Of a DNA stretch of 64,000 nt, positions 57,863 to 64,000 are shown one piece after another. This DNA comes from Actinomadura opuntiae (GTDB lineage Bacteria; Actinomycetota; Actinomycetes; Streptosporangiales; Streptosporangiaceae). The translations under genes and the position numbers were made by a program. The stretch's first letter is position 1; each line of letters begins with the position of its first letter. Location of the stretch: the NCBI RefSeq assembly GCF_030283205.1, contig NZ_JASNWF010000005.1:248001-312000 (forward strand), given 5' to 3'. The notes under the pieces were generated by a model. The model had not been told where the DNA came from. It did no database searches and saw only the letters and a list, made by a program, of their open reading frames with translations.

Positions 57863-59173
57863 TCAGATCTCGCCGCGCAGGCGCCGGGCGTAGTCGTCGA
57901 TCCGCTTTTCGAGGTCCTCATCCTGTTTGACACTGTCGCGTTGCAGTTCGTCGTCGCGCATCTGCTGCCGGACCCGGTCGCGGCGATCCAGTTCGTTCAG
58001 CTCGTCCTGCTTGGGGGCGAGGTCGCGGCGGCGCTGGAGTTCGTTGTCTGCCTCGTGCAGCTCCTCATTGGTCGCGATCTGCCGGGCGACCATCCGGTCG
58101 TAGGCGGTCTGGCCGGACAGGCGCTTGGCGAGCACGGGCAGGCAGTCAACGAGGATCAGGAGCAGGCGCAGCAGCCAGCTTCCGAAGAAGACGACGAGGT
58201 TCTTGTGCCCGAGCCCCTCTAGGGCCTTGTCCTCCTCCGGAATGCCGATCCGTCCCTGCAGCGGCGGCAACTGCTTCTGGATGGCCGCGTCCATCTCGTT
58301 CGCGTAGTCGGTCGCGACGGTGTCGCGGCGGGCGACGAGGACGTTGATCTGATCCTGCAGTTTCGCGATCTCCTGCTGCCTGGGTCCCAGCCGGTGCTGG
58401 ACGCGGAAGGTCTCGGCATTCAGGTCGTCCTTCTTGCAGTGGGGGCCGTTGCCCTCCTGGCCGCTGAACCCGTCCCCGCCTCCGCCAGCGCACTCCCGCC
58501 GGGCGATCTTCTGGAGGGCGAGGAGCTGCCGCTGGTCTGCGTCGAGGGACGCCTGCCGGGTGTCGCGTTCGCGGGTCAGCTTGTCGATGCCGTCCGTCAC
58601 GCCGCCCGGGTCGGCGGCGACCGCCAGAAGCAGGTGCCGGGACCGGCAGCCCTGCAGGGTCTTGGCGTCCAGTTCCTTGTACGGGACGGGGTTGCAGGCT
58701 TTCAGCGCCGACTCCTGCTCGACGCGCTCGTGCCTGCGGTCGTCGGCGACCTGCCGGTGGACGGCGGGCTCGAAGACCTTGAGCAGCAGCGGTTCGGCGA
58801 TGAAGAGGCCGAGCAACGCGGCGAGCATCAGGCGTACCCAGAAGACGCGCCCGGCGTTGCCGTTGCCGTGGGTGCCCGCGATCAGCCAGCTGTCGACGCA
58901 GAAGATCAGCCACCCCCAGAACAGCGCCATCGGGATCAGCGCCGGCCACGGGGCAGCCAGGAACTTCACCAGCGCGGTGAGCATCGACAGCGCCGCCAGG
59001 GTGCTGGTCGTGAGGACGAGCGCGCCGATCTTGGTGTAGTGCGGGCGGAGTTCGGGCGTCCAGTCGAGAATCTCCTCGTCGACGCCGATCAGCGAGCGAA
59101 GCCGGCGGCCCGCACCGCGCCGGGTCCGTTCCGGGCGGAACGCGGAAATGCTGTCGGGAATCCGTACGACCAT
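57863..59173 (-). CDS. DUF4407 membrane protein
   Basis: 436 residues. Three N-terminal transmembrane helices (about 48-70, 75-98 and 108-130) precede an about 180-residue extracytoplasmic, coiled-coil-rich domain (HRLGPRQQEIAKLQDQINVLVARRDTVATDYANEMD) with several Cys. A fourth helix (NLVVFFGSWLLRLLLILVDCLPVL) follows, then a charged cytoplasmic coiled coil to the end. This matches DUF4407. Last gene of the operon; its ATG overlaps the stop of the band-7-like gene by 1 nt. Confidence 0.88.
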   Translation of the reverse strand: MVVRIPDSISAFRPERTRRGAGRRLRSLIGVDEEILDWTPELRPHYTKIGALVLTTSTLAALSMLTALVKFLAAPWPALIPMALFWGWLIFCVDSWLIAGTHGNGNAGRVFWVRLMLAALLGLFIAEPLLLKVFEPAVHRQVADDRRHERVEQESALKACNPVPYKELDAKTLQGCRSRHLLLAVAADPGGVTDGIDKLTRERDTRQASLDADQRQLLALQKIARRECAGGGGDGFSGQEGNGPHCKKDDLNAETFRVQHRLGPRQQEIAKLQDQINVLVARRDTVATDYANEMDAAIQKQLPPLQGRIGIPEEDKALEGLGHKNLVVFFGSWLLRLLLILVDCLPVLAKRLSGQTAYDRMVARQIATNEELHEADNELQRRRDLAPKQDELNELDRRDRVRQQMRDDELQRDSVKQDEDLEKRIDDYARRLRGEI

Positions 59174-60468
59174 CAGGTTCTGTCCTCCGAGAAGCTCTCG
59201 TCGCCGTCGTCCGGCTCACCGCCGTCGTCCGGCAAGGCGGCAGCGTCCCGCCCGGCGACGCCCGCGGTGTCCGGGGCGTCCAACTCGCTGGCGGCGTCCG
59301 CGGACGCGCCGAGCCGGCCCTGGCCCGGACGGCCGACCAGTCGGTCCATGAAGCCGTCGATCTCGTCGATGCTCACCTCATCGAGGTGCCCGTGCTTCGC
59401 CAGCTCCTTCAGGAGGTCGAGTCGCGCCTCGACGGCCTGCCGCTGGTCCTCCCGAGACCAGCCGGCGTCGCGTTCCGCCGTGGCCCAGGTGCGCCGAAGC
59501 TCGTCGTGCGCGATCTCGGCCTGGCGGTCCTCCAACTCGCGGCGCCGTGCCTCCGCGTCGGCCTGGGCGTCGTGCATCCCGGCGGCGATCTGCGCGGCGG
59601 AGCCCTCTCCCTTCGCCAGGGCGAACAGGTCGGCGCGCCATGGGTCGTTGCCGATCGAGGCGCGCAGCTCCGCCGCCTGCTGCGCGGCGAACCGGTTGTC
59701 GTCGTCGGTGAGGCGGTGGCGGGCGACCTGCCGGCTCGCGTCGATGCTGTACTGCTGCTCGGCGAGCTGCAGCTCGTACCGCTTCTGCAGCAGTGCCAGC
59801 TCTTCGGCGTGCCGGGCCCTCAGGCTGTCGACGTCGAACTGGACGTCGGCCCGGAGGGCGTCGGTGATGCCCCCCTGCTTGACACCGAACCTGTCCTTGC
59901 CCAGGTTCTCCAGCTCGGGCGGCGTGGGCACCTCGATGCTGGCCAGCTGCACCCGCATGCCCGGCGTGTCCGGTCGGACGTGCTGGTAGTACGCCTCCAG
60001 CTGTGTCTGCACCAGCAGGCGGACCTGGTTGACGGCGGGGAGCTCGTGTTCGAGACCGAGGTTGAACAGCTTCTTGTACCTGCGCACGTACCCCAGCAGG
60101 ACCACGGCCGCGTCGCCCTGCCCGGTCCGGACGACCTTCTCCGGTTCGAGCACCGTGCACAGGAACTCGACCCGGACCGTGAAATGGTTGTCGTCCTTCG
60201 ACGGGATGGTCACCTCGACGCTCACCGAGCGGTCTCGGGTGAGGTCGACGACGCTGACGTGCGTGGCCCGCACGACGGTCTCGTCGTCCGGCCCCAGCCG
60301 CCCGTGGTCGACGACGTGGCGGCCGTCGACGATGTAGACCTGCGCCTGCTCGGCGCGCGGTCGGGGGATCTCGCCCCAGTCGCGCCGCCGGGTGCCGAGC
60401 CCGAGCAGGCGCGCCTTGCCCACCGGGTCGAGCGCCTTCGCCTCGATGATCGGATAGCGCTGGGTCAT
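59173..60468 (-). CDS. Band-7/SPFH-like protein with long coiled coil
   Basis: 431 residues. The first about 200 resemble an SPFH domain without membrane anchor: VEVTIPSKDDNHFTVRVEFLCTVLEPEKVVRTGQGDAAVVLLGYVRRYKKLF. Residues about 205-390 are a charged helical stretch (ARHAEELALLQKRYELQLAEQQYSI, REDQRQAVEARLDLLKELAKHG), and the C-tail is acidic. It likely forms an oligomeric scaffold for the adjacent DUF4407 protein, whose own coiled coil faces the cytoplasm. The gap to the STAND gene is 3 nt. Confidence 0.78.
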   Translation of the reverse strand: MTQRYPIIEAKALDPVGKARLLGLGTRRRDWGEIPRPRAEQAQVYIVDGRHVVDHGRLGPDDETVVRATHVSVVDLTRDRSVSVEVTIPSKDDNHFTVRVEFLCTVLEPEKVVRTGQGDAAVVLLGYVRRYKKLFNLGLEHELPAVNQVRLLVQTQLEAYYQHVRPDTPGMRVQLASIEVPTPPELENLGKDRFGVKQGGITDALRADVQFDVDSLRARHAEELALLQKRYELQLAEQQYSIDASRQVARHRLTDDDNRFAAQQAAELRASIGNDPWRADLFALAKGEGSAAQIAAGMHDAQADAEARRRELEDRQAEIAHDELRRTWATAERDAGWSREDQRQAVEARLDLLKELAKHGHLDEVSIDEIDGFMDRLVGRPGQGRLGASADAASELDAPDTAGVAGRDAAALPDDGGEPDDGDESFSEDRT

Positions 60469-60471
60469 GGG

Positions 60472-62595
60472 TCAGTCCTCTCTCTTCCGGCCGGCGTCGG
60501 CCAGCGCCGCGATCAGGATCTGCGCGAGCGCCGGGGACCGGTCGGCCTGCTTGGAGTTGCGGGTGCGTTTGGCGAAGTCCCGGGCGAGGAGCTCGCTCTC
60601 CTGCCCGGACAGGCAGTCGCCGAGCGCGTTCCCGAAGCGCCGGGCGTGCTCGGGCGCGGACGAGGTCATCTCGCCCATGTCCCGGAGGCCTCGGTGCAGC
60701 GCCGACAGCGCGTCGTGCCGGAACGGCCGGTTGCGCAGCAGCGGCGCCCACATGCGGGCGACGATGGGGATCTCGTCCGGCCGGTCGCACAGGTACTGGA
60801 TGATCGCCGGACGTCCGGTGCCCGGAACGCGCGCCCGGACGACGCTGAGCGCCGCGCGCAGCGACTCCCGGTACAGCACCCGATCCTTCCCGAACGGGCT
60901 CAGGCGATTGACCTGCGCGCTCAGGTGGTGGACGACCTGCCGGCCGCCGCCGTCGCGCGAGACGAGGTTGGCGAACAGGTCGCCGAACGCGGCGGCGGCG
61001 ATCCCGCTCAGGTCGTTGCGTTGCCGCACGAGCTGCCACAGCCGCCGGGGCGCCTCGGTCGGGTAGCGGACGCCCAGCTCCCCGGTGAACGCGATGATCC
61101 CGGTCAGCCGCATCTCGCTGGAGCCCCTGCCGACCCAGTGGTCCGCGGTGCGCAGGGCGATCGGTGCGAGCTCCTCGTCCAGGCACATGAACCAGAGCGT
61201 GCAGGCCGCCGCGGAGCGCCCCGCCCATCCCGCGCCGCCCCTCGCCCAGGGCAACAGGTACGACTCCTCGATCTCGTCGAACGCCGAGTGCGCCAGCAGC
61301 GCGAGTCCGGAGGCCAAGGCGAGCTGGAGCCGCAGCCGGGTGACGGCCCCGTGCAGCCACGCCCTGACCGCGTTCCAGAAGTCGATGCCGAACCGGTCGC
61401 TCAGCTCTTCGAGCACGTACCGCCGATAGCGGTCCTCCCGGAAGACCAGGATCCTGCGCGGCATGCCGTCGACGGTGACCCGCTCCGGCCGGATCAGTTC
61501 GTGGTCGAGCAGCCGGTCCCGGCGGGCCTGGTCGATCGCGTCCGGCACGACCGGGGCCGGGGCCGGGGCGGCGTCCGGCGGCGGGCTCCCCGCGTTGGAC
61601 GCGGGCGAGGCCGCGGCGGGCGGCGGGAGCGTCCCGGCCAGTTCGGTCTCCAGAGCCGACCGGCAGCTTTCGAAGTCGCGCATGTTGCTGCCCGTGGCGA
61701 AGGCCATCGTCGTGATGTCGAGGATCTGCTCGCGGCTCGGCTCTCGGTCGAACCAGTCCCGGACGGTCGAGCGCTCGAGCTGGTCCAGGACGGCCGCGAC
61801 GGCGTCGATGGGCGCGTCGCCCTGGACGATCCGGTGGGCCACCTCCACCACGTCGCTCATAGGGGCGTCGGCCGGCATCAGCTCGGTGACCTCCGCGACC
61901 GCCTCCTCGCTCGCCGTGTCGCCGAGGTAAAGGCTCAGAGCGGCACCGAGCGCCGGGCGCCGCCAGGGGAAGTGTTCGACCGACTCGGGACGCCGCCCGC
62001 CGCGTTCGCGGGTGGTGACGACCAGGTAGGCCCCTGCGCCCCGCACCCGGGTCCGGAGGACCTCCCACTGGTGGTCGGCCTCCAGCCCCTTCTCCCGACC
62101 GAGCCTGTCGAACACCGCGTATCCCTGACCGGCCGTGTAGTCCCGCTTCTTCGCCAGCTGGTCGAGCGTCGCCACCGGGGACAGCGACACGATGGGGGCT
62201 TCGGCCGGAAGGACTGCACGCAGCAGCGCGATCGCCGAGGTCCGCTTTCCGCAGCCGACCTCGCCGCAGAGAGCGACGGCGGAGTTCTCGGCGAGCGAGG
62301 CCAGGGCCCTCTCGAACGGCTCGGGCTCGGCGTACAGCTCCACGGTCGTCGAGATGACCGCCGAGGAGAGCGGTCCCGTCGCCGCGGAGGCGACCGTGGT
62401 GTTCACGGTCGATACTCCGAACGCCGAGCCGGGCGCGGTGACCACGTCGTGGAACGCGTTGACGACGACATTGATCGCCTGGTCCTGCGACGGTCCGCCG
62501 GCCGGGCCGTCCGAGGCGTCCGCGCCGGAGTCGGATCCGGACGCCTTGCGCGGCTCCGAGGGCTCGGACGTTTCCCGCCCACCCGGCTCGCTCAT
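60472..62595 (-). CDS. STAND/AAA-type NTPase with N-terminal homotypic motif
   Basis: 707 residues. Residues 1-40 are polar. At 46-62 lies NAFHDVVTAPGSAFGVS, the motif shared with the SARP protein. Walker A is GEVGCGKRTS (111-120), Walker B probably YAVFD (159-163), sensor 1 VVTTRE. A helical region with a Pro/Ala linker (about 310-350) and an all-helical C-terminus of 350 residues follow. The start ATG overlaps the SARP stop (ATGA). It fits a signal-transducing NTPase that would nucleate partner assembly when it oligomerises (inference). Confidence 0.82.
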   Translation of the reverse strand: MSEPGGRETSEPSEPRKASGSDSGADASDGPAGGPSQDQAINVVVNAFHDVVTAPGSAFGVSTVNTTVASAATGPLSSAVISTTVELYAEPEPFERALASLAENSAVALCGEVGCGKRTSAIALLRAVLPAEAPIVSLSPVATLDQLAKKRDYTAGQGYAVFDRLGREKGLEADHQWEVLRTRVRGAGAYLVVTTRERGGRRPESVEHFPWRRPALGAALSLYLGDTASEEAVAEVTELMPADAPMSDVVEVAHRIVQGDAPIDAVAAVLDQLERSTVRDWFDREPSREQILDITTMAFATGSNMRDFESCRSALETELAGTLPPPAAASPASNAGSPPPDAAPAPAPVVPDAIDQARRDRLLDHELIRPERVTVDGMPRRILVFREDRYRRYVLEELSDRFGIDFWNAVRAWLHGAVTRLRLQLALASGLALLAHSAFDEIEESYLLPWARGGAGWAGRSAAACTLWFMCLDEELAPIALRTADHWVGRGSSEMRLTGIIAFTGELGVRYPTEAPRRLWQLVRQRNDLSGIAAAAFGDLFANLVSRDGGGRQVVHHLSAQVNRLSPFGKDRVLYRESLRAALSVVRARVPGTGRPAIIQYLCDRPDEIPIVARMWAPLLRNRPFRHDALSALHRGLRDMGEMTSSAPEHARRFGNALGDCLSGQESELLARDFAKRTRNSKQADRSPALAQILIAALADAGRKRED

Positions 62596-63572
62596 CGGCC
62601 CTCCCGCCCGTAGTGGTTCGAGATGCCGAACACCGCGTTCGGCGCGATGACCTTGTCCTTGAACTCGTTGTGGACGGCGGGATCCCTGTCCGCCGCCCGG
62701 CGCCTCGGCTCGCGGTCACGCTCGGGCTCGCGGTCGCGTCCGGGACCGGTGTCGCCGGGCCCGGTGCCGCCGCGGGGTGCCTGCCGTCCGGTACGGGCCT
62801 GCGGATCGGGCACCGCCTCGTCCAGCTCGTTCCTGATCATCCGCTCGTACAGGCAGGCCAGCTCACGGCCCACCCCGACCCCGCCGACCTCGTCCAGGTG
62901 CTCCCGGACCTCGCCGTAGACGGCCATGGCCTCGTTCTGGCGCCCCGCGCGGTAGAGCGCGATCATCAGCAGCCCGGCCATCGCCTCGTCCGCTCGGTCC
63001 GCGCGGAATGCGGCCGCCAGGGCCGGGATCCTGGCCTGGTGCCGGCCGAGCCTCAGCGACACCCGCTCCAGCTCCAGCCGCGCGGCGCGCCGCTCCTCCA
63101 CCAGCCCCTGCCGCTGCGCGTCCATCCGCAGGCCGACGAGGTCCGCCAGCGGTTCGTCCGCCGCGACCCGCATCGCCTCCTCCAGCAGGGCGGCGGCCCG
63201 CTCGTCGTCCTCGGCCGCCGCCCGCCTGACCAGGTCGCGGAACCGGGCGACGTCGAGCGAGCCGGGCGGCACCGTCAGCCGGTACAGGCCGTCCCGGCAC
63301 TCGAGCGCCCCGTCGAGCCCCGCTCCGGCCAGCGTCTTCTTCAGCCGGCCGACGAGGCGGTAGAGGTCCTGGTTCGCGCCGTCGGACGGCTCCTCCCAGA
63401 GGGAGTCGACGAGCCGGTCGCGGTGGACGGGGCCGTCGGCGAGCAGCAGGACGGCGAGCAGGCAGCGCGACTGCCGGGCGCCGAGGTCCAGCGGCCGGCC
63501 GCCGGCGGTGGCGCCGACCCGGCCGAACAGCGTGAAACGAACGTCAGGAACAATGTCGACTTCTTCTGCCAT
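62592..63572 (-). CDS. SARP/BTAD-type transcriptional regulator with C-terminal homotypic motif
   Basis: 326 residues from ATG 63572. Winged helix at about 8-95 (FTLFGRVGATAGGRPLDLGARQSRCLLAVLLL, LVDSLWEEP, YRLVGRLKKTLAGAG), BTAD at about 105-245 (LDVARFRDLVRRAA, MAGLLMIALYRAGRQNEAMAVYGEVREHL). A disordered Arg/Gly/Asp-rich linker (265-298) leads to NEFKDKVIAPNAVFGIS at 302-318 near the C-terminus. The motif matches the N-terminus of the coupled STAND ATPase. First gene of the four-gene operon, divergent from DUF397. Confidence 0.9.
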   Translation of the reverse strand: MAEEVDIVPDVRFTLFGRVGATAGGRPLDLGARQSRCLLAVLLLADGPVHRDRLVDSLWEEPSDGANQDLYRLVGRLKKTLAGAGLDGALECRDGLYRLTVPPGSLDVARFRDLVRRAAAEDDERAAALLEEAMRVAADEPLADLVGLRMDAQRQGLVEERRAARLELERVSLRLGRHQARIPALAAAFRADRADEAMAGLLMIALYRAGRQNEAMAVYGEVREHLDEVGGVGVGRELACLYERMIRNELDEAVPDPQARTGRQAPRGGTGPGDTGPGRDREPERDREPRRRAADRDPAVHNEFKDKVIAPNAVFGISNHYGREGR

Positions 63573-63657
63573 TGATTTCCCCCTCCGTACTGGCGAGCGG
63601 AATTCCCGGTCGCCTTCCCAGCGCGAATCCCACCTTCGCGCCCACACCTACACAGAA

Positions 63658-63701
63658 GCCTTTTCCCAGGTATTCACTTCTCCGCGAAGCGAGGAAAAGG
63701 C
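63658..63701 (+). promoter_or_regulatory. Inverted repeat covering the DUF397 ribosome-binding site
   Basis: GCCTTTTCC (63658-63666) and GGAAAAGGC (63693-63701) are exact 9-bp complements 26 nt apart, with a small CTTC/GAAG stem inside. The right arm contains the GGAAAAGG ribosome site and ends at the ATG of DUF397 (63702). If transcribed it could hide the site; as DNA it could be an operator of the divergent SARP gene. Confidence 0.55.
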
Positions 63702-63899
63702 ATGAAGAACACCGGTACCGAAACGGCGGCCTTCCGGAAGAGCTCGTACTCCGGCGCGGCGAACAGCAATTGCGTCGAGGTGGCGGCGGCGCTGGACGGC
63801 GGCGTCCTTCTGCGCGACTCCAAGGCCCCGGCGGGCGTGGTCCTGCGGGTGCCGGGCGAGGCGGCGCGCGCCTTCTTCGACCTGCTGCGGAACCGCTGA
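63702..63899 (+). CDS. DUF397 protein
   Basis: 65 residues with the complete DUF397 pattern: FRKSSYSGAANSNCVEVA, then VLLRDSKAPAGVVLRVPGEAARAFFDLLR. Members are small partners of XRE-family regulators, as BldB-type developmental or toxin-antitoxin-like pairs in actinomycetes. Here no XRE gene is adjacent within the window; instead a SARP gene lies divergently. A strong hairpin follows. Confidence 0.95.
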   Translation: MKNTGTETAAFRKSSYSGAANSNCVEVAAALDGGVLLRDSKAPAGVVLRVPGEAARAFFDLLRNR

Positions 63900-63915
63900 C
63901 ACGGCACGCTCCACC

Positions 63916-63969
63916 GACATCGGGCGGGAGCGCTCGGCCCCCGCGGCGCGGGCGCTGCCGCCCGATGTC
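63916..63969. terminator. Long hairpin after DUF397
   Basis: GACATCGGGCGG (63916-63927) pairs exactly with CCGCCCGATGTC (63958-63969), continued inside by AGCGC/GCGCT. It starts 16 nt after the DUF397 stop. No T tract. A terminator for DUF397 and perhaps for a gene beyond the window. Confidence 0.7.
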
Positions 63970-64000
63970 AGCACCCCCGCTCCAGTTCCTGCAGAAACGC

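Noticed and set aside
59386..62613. A 1075-codon open frame on the plus strand opposite the STAND and band-7-like genes
   Set aside because: Its composition is the Gly/Arg/Val/Pro-rich pattern expected of an antisense frame in very GC-rich DNA, no domain is recognisable, and the opposite strand encodes coherent protein families.

Overview
The window is about 72-74% GC with dense, mostly non-overlapping genes. It looks like a chromosomal segment of a mycelial actinomycete, probably Streptosporangiales/Thermomonosporaceae (Actinomadura-like). The hints are a DUF397 protein, a SARP/BTAD regulator, many GTG starts, PT/PS-linked secreted hydrolases, an F420-type LLM oxidoreductase and a cyp51 cluster laid out like that of mycobacteria. 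No rRNA, tRNA, CRISPR array or prophage was seen.

Layout. 1-5.2 kb: the 5' end of rtcB, a TetR regulator divergent from an NAD-dependent epimerase with a striking operator array, an SDR, a VOC protein, a LexA-type repressor, and an alpha/beta hydrolase divergent from an HxlR regulator. 5.2-9.5 kb: three secreted wall-active proteins (I36-SpoIID, I36-CHAP, M15 peptidase behind a structured leader) and a membrane-tethered XRE protein. 9.8-23.5 kb: a long leftward catabolic operon with an SRPBCC protein, a KstD-like flavoprotein, SDRs, a DapB-like dehydrogenase, a CMD protein, an HIBADH-like dehydrogenase, an aldehyde dehydrogenase, an NTF2-like protein, a ferredoxin, CYP51, an SDR, a second P450 and a TetR. 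It is split at 11.8-13.1 kb by a solo TnpB element with a recognisable omega-RNA end. Divergent from it are an LLM oxidoreductase and a conserved protein. 25.9-29.6 kb: MarR plus a pair of SMR transporters, an esterase remnant, a WYL regulator and a Cys-rich small protein. 29.9-40.4 kb: an HTH protein, a latex-clearing protein (Lcp), an ECF41-type sigma factor, a large NACHT-like STAND NTPase, an HD hydrolase, an epoxide-hydrolase-like enzyme and an SDR. 40.6-52 kb: two two-component systems, a GH18 chitinase, a secreted protein, two CAP-domain proteins (one fused to an ECF sigma factor and a membrane helix) and a polytopic membrane protein. 52-57.8 kb: small stress or detoxification genes with their regulators (DUF3237, SnoaL-like, DinB, VOC, DHFR-like, XRE, HxlR, AhpD-like, TerB). 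57.9-63.6 kb: a tightly coupled four-gene operon, SARP - STAND ATPase - band-7-like - DUF4407. 63.7-63.9 kb: a divergent DUF397 gene.

The most novel-looking unit is the 57.9-63.6 kb operon. The C-terminus of the SARP regulator and the N-terminus of the adjacent STAND ATPase carry the same short motif, N-x-F-x-D-x-V-x-A-P-x-x-x-F-G-(I/V)-S. This is the arrangement expected of a homotypic, possibly amyloid-type, signalling motif joining a sensor NTPase to a transcriptional output, with two coiled-coil or membrane proteins as partners. Second in interest is the sigma factor - HxxxCxxC - transmembrane - CAP fusion at 47.4-49.0 kb.
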